In this document: piece by piece, positions 1 through 5,150 of the stretch
Position numbering within the stretch: the stretch's first letter is position 1
How the letters are laid out: each line of letters starts with the position of its first letter
Source of the DNA: Ktedonobacterales bacterium
GTDB taxonomy: Bacteria > Chloroflexota > Ktedonobacteria > Ktedonobacterales > JADMIN01
Assembly: GCA_025928125.1 (NCBI GenBank)
Contig: JAICKD010000250.1
Span: 1 to 5,817 of the forward strand
Length of the DNA stretch: 5,817 nt
Direction: 5' to 3'
Notes under the pieces: model-generated
Told to the model about the DNA's origin: nothing
Database searches by the model: none
What the model saw: the letters and a program-made list of their open reading frames with translations, nothing else
Translations under genes and position numbers: made by a program

Positions 1-349
1 CGGCCGGTGGGATATTGGGCGCGAGCTCGACGAAGTTGCCATGCTCGAAGCGGATGCGGTCGCTCAGGCCGCGCCGCTGCGCCTCATCGCGCGCCACATC
101 GAGATAGGCCGACGAAGCGTCCACCGCCGTCGCGCTATTCACGCCGTCGCGCAGCAGCGCATGCGGAATAGCGCCCACCCCGCCGCCAATATCGAGCAGC
201 GTCATCCCATCGACGCCCTGCGCCTCCAGCGCAGTGATGAGGCGGCGTGTTGATTTGGCCGCGCCCTTTTTGCGATAGTGATTAAGCTCCTGGGCGGCAA
301 GTTTTGGATTGAAGCACGCCTCGATGCCTTCGCACTGGCAGTTTGTCAC
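1..349 (-). CDS. Class I SAM-dependent methyltransferase, 3' end outside window
   Basis: Translating the minus strand from GTG at 349-347 gives 116 residues with no stop before the window edge, so the C-terminal part is missing. The start is set by a Shine-Dalgarno GGAGAG (360-355) 5 nt upstream. The N-terminus carries three cysteines (C4, C6, C12) and a basic stretch HYRKKGAAKSTRR (24-36). Motif I of the Rossmann methyltransferase fold is LLDIGGGVGAIPHALL (51-66), followed by the ribose-binding acidic position AVDAS (D77), and DRIRFEHGNF (97-106) resembles the region before motif II. The family predicts methyl transfer from S-adenosylmethionine; the substrate is unknown. The N-terminal Cys-x-Cys pattern with a basic helix recurs in uncharacterised bacterial methyltransferases as I recall them. 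It lies 30 nt after the end of another methyltransferase gene on the same strand, so the two are probably co-transcribed. Methyltransferase assignment is firm; acceptor unassigned. Confidence 0.85.
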   Translation of the reverse strand, partial: MTNCQCEGIEACFNPKLAAQELNHYRKKGAAKSTRRLITALEAQGVDGMTLLDIGGGVGAIPHALLRDGVNSATAVDASSAYLDVARDEAQRRGLSDRIRFEHGNFVELAPNIPPA

Positions 350-379
350 GGTGACTCTCCTTCTGGTCAGCAGCCTACG

Positions 380-1126
380 CTACCCTTTTGGCTTGCGCAG
401 GCGCGCCGCGTGTATCTCTCTTGGAATACGCAGCTCTCCCTCGCCCGTTGCGAGCAGACTGCTGGCGCGCTCCGCCATGTCAGCGGGAATGCCTGCGCTG
501 GCCCACTGGCCTGCCATGTGGCCGAGCCAGGAGTCAACATCGGCGAAATGATAGGTGAAGGTGAAGGTCGTCTCACACTCAAAGACGAACAGCCCATCGT
601 CCACGAGTGTTTGCAGCGCCGCGCGGGCAGAGCGCACCGTGCCGATACGGAACGACTCATCCAGCTGGCCAACGGGGATCGTTCGTGCATCTACCTGAGC
701 CACCAGCCAGGGATGCTTTGGCTCGGGATGGATATCCAGCAGGAGTCCGCCGGGACGCAAGGCGCTATGGATGTTTCGCAGGGCGCGCACGGCGCCTTCA
801 GGGGCGATACATCACAATGACCAGGAGAGAATGGCAACATCGAACGCGGCGGTGGGCAATTCCAGCGCCGTAATATCGGCTACCTGAAACGTCACGACTG
901 AGCGCAACGACTCCGGCAACTGCGCAGGGGCCAGCGCGATACTCTCCGCGTCGAGGTCCACACCCAGCACCGACCGCGCCCCGCTTGCGAAGCGTCTCGT
1001 CAGCCGCCCCTCGCCGCAGCCAATCTCCAGCACATCCCTGCCGGTGAAGTCTATCAGGTCATGGATAGTGCGCGTCTCGGCCTCCTCGGGATCGAGCGCC
1101 ACCCCAGGTCTCTCGATGATCGCCAT
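380..1126 (-). CDS. Class I SAM-dependent methyltransferase with in-frame TGA at codon 105 (selenoprotein candidate or nonsense-interrupted gene)
   Basis: The frame runs from ATG 1126-1124 to TAG or equivalent stop at 382-380, 248 codons with one internal TGA at 814-812. The start is chosen from a GGAGG site (1136-1132) 5 nt upstream; an in-frame alternative at 1195 lacks this. Motif I is VLEIGCGEGRLT (32-43), the ribose-binding acid is in GVDLD (D57), VADI (D84) fits motif II, and FDVAILSWSL (95-104) is the strand before the active site. TGA is codon 105, then C106 and IAPEG. The same frame continues with ALRNIHSALRPGGLLLDIHP, the canonical helix and strand that follow in this fold, and stays open to the end. 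Both halves therefore belong to one methyltransferase and only the TGA separates them. It may encode selenocysteine (a Cys neighbour and a downstream hairpin are present), or it may be a nonsense mutation or sequencing error. If not read through, the product is 104 residues lacking half the fold. The substrate is unknown. It heads a minus-strand pair with another methyltransferase. Confidence 0.8.
776..807 (-). promoter_or_regulatory. Possible bacterial SECIS-like stem-loop downstream of the in-frame TGA
   Basis: Fifteen nt after the TGA (814-812) on the minus strand is a perfect 5-bp stem GGCGC (796-792) / GCGCC (786-782) closing the 5-nt loop CGTGC (791-787). A lower 4-bp stem TCGC (807-804) / GCGA (779-776) can form across an internal loop. 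The apical loop lies 20 nt from the TGA and has G at its second position, followed by U. This matches the general description of bacterial SECIS elements: a short apical stem-loop roughly 16-37 nt after UGA with an early G in the loop. The stem is short and in GC-rich DNA such hairpins arise by chance. A competing CGCC/GGCG hairpin (806-803 with 796-793) also exists. Confidence 0.3.
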
Positions 1127-1145
1127 TGTTCCCTCCCCGGTACGA

Positions 1146-1208
1146 GGCGCTCTATAGCCAGATAGGCGCAACCCACATGAAGATATGATACCCAATCGGC
1201 GCTCTATA
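1146..1208. repeat. Pair of 11-bp direct repeats, possible operator sites
   Basis: GGCGCTCTATA occurs at 1146-1156 and again at 1198-1208, a 52-bp offset, close to five turns of B-DNA. The right copy overlaps the -10 TATAAT of the plus-strand gene. The left copy lies 20 bp upstream of the minus-strand methyltransferase start. A reduced version, CGCTATA, is at 1224-1230. A protein bound to both copies would sit on the same face of the helix and could control both divergent genes. No regulator gene is visible in the window. Confidence 0.45.
1147..1169. repeat. Imperfect inverted repeat in the divergent intergenic region
   Basis: GCGC-T-CTAT (1147-1155) pairs with ATAG-GCGC (1162-1169) around the 6-nt centre AGCCAG, giving 8 bp with one bulged T at 1151. 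It lies 21-43 nt upstream of the minus-strand methyltransferase ATG, so it could form a hairpin in that leader or act as a regulator-binding site. It overlaps the left copy of an 11-bp direct repeat. The function is inferred only. Confidence 0.4.
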
Positions 1209-1210
1209 AT
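1184..1210 (+). promoter_or_regulatory. Promoter of the DUF4037 gene
   Basis: A perfect -10 hexamer TATAAT is at 1205-1210, which predicts transcription start near 1217 and a leader of about 38 nt before TTG 1255. No good TTGACA lies at 17-bp spacing; the octamer TATGATAC (1184-1191) begins 21 nt upstream of the -10. The same arrangement recurs at the second plus-strand promoter (2375-2400), which supports both. One copy of the 11-bp repeat overlaps the -10. Confidence 0.6.
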
Positions 1211-1254
1211 GTGGCTGCCAGAACGCTATACAGGCTCATCTAAGGAGTAAGACT

Positions 1255-2379
1255 TTGGCGATGAATCAGTTCATGCCCGGATTGGAACTCAACAGGCTTT
1301 TCTATGTAGATGTCATCCAGCCGCTACTGGCCGCCCGGTTTCCTGAGGTCGTCTACTCGGCGGGGCTGATCGGTTACGGCTCCGATGTGCTTGGCTACGA
1401 CACCGACATCTCGACCGATCACGAATGGGGGCCGCGCCTCCTCATCTTTCTCGGCGACGAGGAGTATCCAGCGCTATACCGGGGCATCGGCGACATGTTC
1501 AGCCGCGAGTTGCCGCCGACTTTTCATGGGTACTCAACGAATTTTAGCGAGCCGATTGAAGGCGGCGCGGGCGTGCGCCTCCTTGAGCCAGGGAAGGCGG
1601 GCCAGATCAATCACCATATCCCCGTGATGACGGTGGCTGATTTGCTGGAATGGGAGCTTGGCGTCAGATCGCTCGACGCCATCACCGCGCGCGACTGGCT
1701 GACATTCCCGGAGCAGAAGCTGCTGGAGGTGACGGCGGGGGCCGTCTACTATGACGGCCTGGGACAACTGGAACCGCTCCGCCAGCGGCTGAGCTATTAT
1801 CCCCACGATGTCTGGGTCTACCGGCTGGCCGCCCAATGGCAGCGCATCTCGCAGGAGGAGGCGTTTGTCGGGCGGTGTGGCGATGTCGGCGACGATCTGG
1901 GGTCACGGATTGTGGCCGCACGGCTGGTGCGTGACGTGATGCGCCTCTGCTTCCTGCTGGAGCGCCGCTATGCTCCATACAGCAAATGGTTCGGCACGGC
2001 GTTCAGTCGCTTGACATGCGCCGGGCAGCTTGGGCCACATCTCACTGCTAGCCTGGCCGCATCGAGCTGGCAGGAACGCGAAGGGCATCTCGCGGACGCC
2101 TATACAGCGGTGGCGCGATTGCAGAACGCGCTCGCGCTTACCGATCCACTCGACCCAACGCCGCGACGCTACCACGACCGTCCATACCGCGTGATCCACG
2201 CCGAGCGGTTCGCAAATGCCCTGGCGGCGACGATCCAGGACGAAGAGCTATGCCGCACCATAGAGAGCGCTGGCCTCGTCGGCGCGGTGGATCAATTTGC
2301 GGACAGCACGGATGTTCTCTCGCATGCTGGCCGCTCGCGGGCATTGGGATGCTTCCTGGGCAACGAAAGACAAGTATGA
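1255..2379 (+). CDS. DUF4037 family nucleotidyltransferase-fold protein
   Basis: A 374-residue protein. TTG 1255 is preferred as start because AAGGAG (1242-1247) lies 7 nt upstream; the ATG two codons later would be 13 nt away. The N-terminal part contains IGYGSDVLGYDTDIS (39-53), a G-S followed by D-x-D (D49, D51). This is the metal- and NTP-binding signature of the polymerase-beta-type nucleotidyltransferase superfamily, and is followed by DHEWGPRLLIFL (55-66), typical of DUF4037. The C-terminal 200 residues are predicted largely helical and contain many aromatic and Arg residues, as in the helical domains that accompany such enzymes. The length is normal for the family. The family points to nucleotidyl transfer onto a small molecule, protein or RNA, but the substrate has not been established to my knowledge. 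It is transcribed divergently from the methyltransferases and followed after 59 bp by the DUF6883-DUF4926 pair, which has its own promoter. It ends in TGA. Confidence 0.85.
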   Translation: MAMNQFMPGLELNRLFYVDVIQPLLAARFPEVVYSAGLIGYGSDVLGYDTDISTDHEWGPRLLIFLGDEEYPALYRGIGDMFSRELPPTFHGYSTNFSEPIEGGAGVRLLEPGKAGQINHHIPVMTVADLLEWELGVRSLDAITARDWLTFPEQKLLEVTAGAVYYDGLGQLEPLRQRLSYYPHDVWVYRLAAQWQRISQEEAFVGRCGDVGDDLGSRIVAARLVRDVMRLCFLLERRYAPYSKWFGTAFSRLTCAGQLGPHLTASLAASSWQEREGHLADAYTAVARLQNALALTDPLDPTPRRYHDRPYRVIHAERFANALAATIQDEELCRTIESAGLVGAVDQFADSTDVLSHAGRSRALGCFLGNERQV

Positions 2380-2400
2380 CACATACAATTGCTGTATAAT
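2375..2400 (+). promoter_or_regulatory. Promoter of the DUF6883-DUF4926 pair
   Basis: TATAAT at 2395-2400 starts 16 bp after the DUF4037 stop codon. TATGACAC (2375-2382) begins 20 nt upstream of it and overlaps the end of the DUF4037 gene. The core GCTGTATAATGCGGC (2391-2405) matches the core at 1201-1215 in 13 of 15 positions. The predicted transcription start is near 2406, giving a leader of about 33 nt. No consensus -35 at 17-bp spacing is seen. Confidence 0.55.
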
Positions 2401-2438
2401 GCGGCAAGTGACAAGCTATAGTAGAGGTTTGGCATGCT

Positions 2439-2804
2439 TTGAAACTACCTCATCATGAGCAGGCTATCGTTCCAGAGTCGAAGATTGTCGCGTATCTTCT
2501 GTCGCGCTCCCATGAGGATGGACGAAGCAAAGCGGTATTCTTCAGCGGTTTTGGCTTTACCGCTGCCCGCTGGGAAGAGTTTGCTAACGCGCTGAAGCAA
2601 CATGCGAGGGCAAATGAGGTAGTCGAGATTGACAACACGGAATTTGGAACCGCATACGCAGTGGTTGGCCCACTCGAAACACCTGATGGACGCGCCCCTA
2701 TCGTGCGTGTAGTCTGGTTCATAGATACCGGCGGGACTATTTCTCGCCTCGTCGTGACCGCATATCCTCAGAAAGGGGCAAGGGAAGATGGTACAAGAGC
2801 TTGA
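2439..2804 (+). CDS. DUF6883 domain protein
   Basis: A 121-residue protein that begins MKLP, the usual start of stand-alone members of this family as I know them. It continues with a short helix, then HEDGRSKAVFFSGFG (25-39), a helix TAARWEEFANAL (41-52) and two or three beta strands ending VRVVWFID and RLVVTAYP. These are the hallmarks on which I base the DUF6883 call. The start is TTG 2439, because the nearby ATG 2434 opens only the two-codon frame ATG-CTT-TGA. The site AGAGG (2423-2427) is 11 nt from the TTG but 6 nt from that ATG. The 3' end overlaps the next gene by 17 nt, so the two are translationally linked. The function is unknown; small two-gene families of this kind are often toxin-antitoxin or effector-immunity pairs, but nothing in the sequence proves that here. 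No signal peptide or membrane segment is present. Confidence 0.75.
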   Translation: MKLPHHEQAIVPESKIVAYLLSRSHEDGRSKAVFFSGFGFTAARWEEFANALKQHARANEVVEIDNTEFGTAYAVVGPLETPDGRAPIVRVVWFIDTGGTISRLVVTAYPQKGAREDGTRA

Positions 2805-3018
2805 TCGGGTTGTGTTGCTGGAGGCGCTCCCAAAATATGGCCTGGAGGCGGGGGACATCGGGACAGTTGTCATGGTACATCAGAATGGCCAGGGCTACAC
2901 CGTGGAGTTTCTTACACTCAAGGGCGAGACCGTCGCTGTCGCGACCCTGAGCCACTCTCAGATACGCGCCATCCAGACAAACGAAGTTGCCCACGCCCGA
3001 CAACTGACATCGGCGTGA
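2788..3018 (+). CDS. DUF4926 domain protein
   Basis: A 76-residue protein from ATG 2788, with purine-rich AAGGGG (2773-2778) and AGGGAA (2781-2786) upstream inside the preceding gene. The pattern is ELDRVVLLEALPKYGL (4-19), then EAGDIGTVVMVH (20-31), YTVEFLTLKGETVAVATL (37-54) and a C-terminal tail. LDxVVL, a Leu-Pro turn, GDxGTVV and GYxVEF are typical of DUF4926. The alternation of short strands with Gly turns suggests a small SH3-like beta barrel, which is an inference. It overlaps the DUF6883 gene by 17 nt and is surely co-expressed with it, which suggests that the products bind each other. If the pair is toxin-antitoxin-like, this small barrel protein would be the more likely partner or antidote. 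It ends in TGA, about 50 bp before the end of the convergent gene. Confidence 0.85.
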   Translation: MVQELDRVVLLEALPKYGLEAGDIGTVVMVHQNGQGYTVEFLTLKGETVAVATLSHSQIRAIQTNEVAHARQLTSA

Positions 3019-3021
3019 ATA

Positions 3022-3049
3022 GAAAACCCCTCGCCGGGTAGGCGAGGGG
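3022..3049 (-). terminator. Intrinsic terminator for the minus-strand membrane-protein gene
   Basis: CCCCTCGCC (3027-3035) and GGCGAGGGG (3041-3049) form a perfect 9-bp GC-rich stem around a 5-nt loop (3036-3040). Read on the minus strand the stem is followed by TTTTC (3026-3022), a short U tract, so it ends transcription of the 3432-3070 gene, 20 bp after its stop. On the plus strand the stem is followed by CGAAAC with no T run, so termination of the DUF4926 transcript there is likely weaker. Confidence 0.85.
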
Positions 3050-3069
3050 CGAAACAGAAGTGTTGAAGC

Positions 3070-3432
3070 TTATTTGATACCGTGGCGGTTGGGGCCATCT
3101 ACCGCATCGACCACCGCGTCGATCACGTTGACGCCGCCGGAGAGCACATCCTTCACCACATCGTCGATGTGGGTGGAAGCAGCCGCCAGCCCGCGAATCA
3201 ACTCGACCAGCGCCGCCGTCATCGAGGCCGCGTAGCCCAGTGTGATGGCGAATGCTGCCGTCGCCACATGCACAAAGAGACTGGTGGGCCAGTCTTTGAC
3301 GAGGAAGAAACCCGCCACCTCGGCAATGATGATGCCGATAATCATCGCGATCAGGCCCGCGCGCATCATGCCCCAGACGGCGTGACGAATAAACCGTATC
3401 AGATCCCCGCCAAGCGTGTTCAGCATGCCCAT
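3070..3432 (-). CDS. Small membrane protein with two transmembrane helices, function unknown
   Basis: 120 residues from ATG 3432 to TAA 3072-3070. An in-frame TTG lies at 3456, but the purine-rich stretch GGAGAAGGGA just after it is itself the likely ribosome site, 9 nt before ATG 3432. A short amphipathic N-terminus with Arg/His (LIRFIRHAVW) leads into hydrophobic segments at about 25-45 (LIAMIIGIIIAEVAGFFLV) and 52-76 (rich in Ala, with LGYAAS). A KDWP turn lies between them. The soluble tail contains HIDDVVKDVLSGG (88-100) and VIDAVVDAVDG, an acidic amphipathic stretch, and ends basic. I do not recognise a named family. It may be a small inner-membrane or stress-type protein with both ends on the same side. 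It stands alone, convergent with the DUF4926 gene, and ends in a strong terminator. Confidence 0.75.
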   Translation of the reverse strand: MGMLNTLGGDLIRFIRHAVWGMMRAGLIAMIIGIIIAEVAGFFLVKDWPTSLFVHVATAAFAITLGYAASMTAALVELIRGLAAASTHIDDVVKDVLSGGVNVIDAVVDAVDGPNRHGIK

Positions 3433-3456
3433 GGCAGCGTGTCCCTTCTCCAACAA

Positions 3457-3693
3457 AATATTCTCAGGTACTGGATATGCGGCGATATGCGCTCATGCGC
3501 GCTCGCGACCGTGCAGTCGGCTCCAAGTCTATATCACTTTCCTCATATCGTCTACGGGCGAAGCTACCGCCCAGTTGGAGCGTGCGCCCCGCAATGTGGG
3601 CTACGACCGCTACGAAGACATACGGAGCGACACTCACTGGCCCAGATACTTGAACATGGCCATCGCGTCGAGCTTCATCATGTTGAGCGATGG
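3457..3693. other. Intergenic spacer without a convincing gene
   Basis: These 237 bp lie between the permease stop and the upstream side of the small membrane-protein gene. They must hold that gene's promoter, but I find no clear -10/-35 pair; the best minus-strand -10-like hexamer is TATAGA at 3533-3528, and it is weak. A 5-bp hairpin GGGCG/CGCCC (3556-3560 with 3568-3572) is present. Open frames here lack a ribosome site and family features. Confidence 0.5.
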
Positions 3694-3696
3694 CTA
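3657..3696. repeat. Stem-loop overlapping the permease stop codon
   Basis: TGGCCATCGC (3657-3666) pairs with GCGATGGCTA (3687-3696) as a 10-bp stem with one G-T pair and a 20-nt loop that can pair further inside. The stop codon of the permease (3696-3694) lies in the stem. No T tract follows on the minus strand, so this is not a classic intrinsic terminator. It could protect the 3' end of the mRNA or be part of a factor-dependent end. Confidence 0.4.
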
Positions 3697-5103
3697 GCGT
3701 GCCAGCTTGCCCCGCGTGATGAGCAGCAGGAGCAGCCCCAGCGCCAGCCAGACCGCGACGATGATCGGGATGTAGCTCAGCGCGCCGGTCCCCGGCGAGG
3801 CCATTGCCGCAGCGACAATGCCCGCCGTGATGAGCAGCCCCAGCGCCGGGATGATGCCATGACGCAGCAGGCTGAACTGCGCGCGGCGTTTGCGGGCGAA
3901 GAAGAGGATGCAGGCGATATTCACCAGCACGTAGATCAGCAGGACGAGAATCGCGTCAATCGTACCCAGGAAGGCGAAGGCGTCGAATGGCGAGAGGAAC
4001 AGCCCAAGCGCCAGGCCCGTGACCAGCCCGATTCCACAGAGCATGGCCACGCCCGCGACCGGCGTGCCGCGCGTCGGATGTGTCCAGGCGAGCCAGCGGG
4101 GCAGCGCGCCCTCGCGACTGGCGGCGAAGAGAATGCGGGCGCCACCGTTGACAATCGCCAGCGCGGCGCCGAAGAACGAGGCGATACCAACAATATCGAT
4201 CAGCAGCGCGAATGTTGGCCCACCAAATGCGCGCCCGAGCGTGTCGAATGGCGCGGCGTCATTGCCAAAGCCCGTCGCCATATGCTCAGGACCGTAGCCA
4301 ACGGTGGCGGCGTAGACCATCAGGACGTAGAAAATGCCAACGACAATCATCGAGCCGAAGATCGCGCGTGGGATATTGCGATGGGGGTTGCGCGTCTCCT
4401 CGCCAAGCGCCGCGGCAGTCTCGAAGCCAATGAAGCTGAGGACGGAGAGTACGATACCGATCGAGAGGTCACCATTAGCGGGAACGCCAGCGGTCGTGAA
4501 GGGAGAGAGCGGCAGACCGCTGGTTGAGCCAACATGAAACAGGATGATTGCCGCCAGCACCAGACAGACACCGATCTCGAAGGTCAGGAAGGTCATGTCG
4601 ATGCGCAGGGATTCGCGGATGCCCCAGTAGCAGAGCGCGAAGATGAGCCCAATCGCCACGACGAAGAACACCGGCCACGGGACATTCACGCCAGCATAGC
4701 GCAAGAGCAATGTCTGAAGATTCGCGCTCATCACGATGAACGAATACGGCACTCCCAGCGCCAGAGCCGCGATGCCAATCCACGCGGTGAGAAACCCTAA
4801 ACGCGGCCCAAGTCCCTCTGTGACAAACGTATACGCGGAACCGCTGGAAGGCAGTTCGCGCGAGAACTCGCTGTACTGGTTGGCGACCAGCAGCGCCACC
4901 ACGAAGGCGACGACATAGCAGAGTGGAAGCGCCGCGCCCACCAGCTTCGCAGTCGGCGGGGTATTGAAGAAGATCGAGGCGGCGGGCGACATCACCGCCA
5001 CGGAAATGACAATTGCGTTGGGCAGGCCCAGATTGTTGCGCCGGAGTCCACCGCTGGTCGGTGTTGTCGGCTGCGGCTGCGCTGTGGACAGGGTTTCGCT
5101 CAT
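3694..5103 (-). CDS. APC-superfamily amino acid/polyamine permease
   Basis: A 469-residue integral membrane protein. ATG 5103 is chosen because GAGGAG (5117-5112) lies 8 nt upstream; an in-frame ATG at 5142 adds 13 residues without such a site. After a soluble N-terminus rich in Pro/Thr (1-25), about 12 hydrophobic segments follow. TM1 has VISVAVMSPAASIFF (32-46), the unwound substrate-binding region of the family. EFSRELPSSGSAYTFV (79-94) follows TM2, and FIGFETAAALGEETRNPHRN (224-243), with IPRAI after it, is the highly conserved TM6/loop signature of amino-acid permeases. GGARILFAASREGALPRWLA follows TM8. It would import, or exchange, an amino acid or amine by proton or substrate coupling; specificity cannot be read from sequence. 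It follows the flavoprotein gene by 47 bp, probably in one operon, so substrate uptake or product export for that pathway is possible. Confidence 0.92.
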   Translation of the reverse strand: MSETLSTAQPQPTTPTSGGLRRNNLGLPNAIVISVAVMSPAASIFFNTPPTAKLVGAALPLCYVVAFVVALLVANQYSEFSRELPSSGSAYTFVTEGLGPRLGFLTAWIGIAALALGVPYSFIVMSANLQTLLLRYAGVNVPWPVFFVVAIGLIFALCYWGIRESLRIDMTFLTFEIGVCLVLAAIILFHVGSTSGLPLSPFTTAGVPANGDLSIGIVLSVLSFIGFETAAALGEETRNPHRNIPRAIFGSMIVVGIFYVLMVYAATVGYGPEHMATGFGNDAAPFDTLGRAFGGPTFALLIDIVGIASFFGAALAIVNGGARILFAASREGALPRWLAWTHPTRGTPVAGVAMLCGIGLVTGLALGLFLSPFDAFAFLGTIDAILVLLIYVLVNIACILFFARKRRAQFSLLRHGIIPALGLLITAGIVAAAMASPGTGALSYIPIIVAVWLALGLLLLLITRGKLAR

Positions 5104-5150
5104 CGGCAGGTCTCCTCGTCGGAAGAATGGAAGGTTGAGCATTGAGCGGC

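Noticed and set aside
812..814. Reassignment of TGA to Trp in this organism
   Set aside because: TGA ends the DUF4037 and DUF4926 genes at the expected family lengths, and Trp is encoded by TGG, including two codons before this TGA.
41..873. Plus-strand open frames across the methyltransferase genes
   Set aside because: They are antisense to clear methyltransferase motifs and have low-complexity Arg/Ala composition.
1127..1195. Longer start at 1195 for the TGA-containing methyltransferase
   Set aside because: It has no Shine-Dalgarno site, and the extra 23 residues contain the repeats and inverted repeat rather than conserved protein. GGAGG with 5-nt spacing points to 1126.
3416..3697. Plus-strand frame ending in HWPRYLNMAIASSF, faintly like small membrane proteins with an SPW-type repeat
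   Set aside because: There is no ribosome site, the first part is antisense to the membrane-protein gene, and the likeness covers too few residues to support even a remnant.
3082..4527. A 481-codon plus-strand open frame
   Set aside because: It lies antisense to the permease and the small membrane protein, is extremely rich in Arg, Gln, Asp and His, and has no domain. It is a GC-rich antisense shadow.
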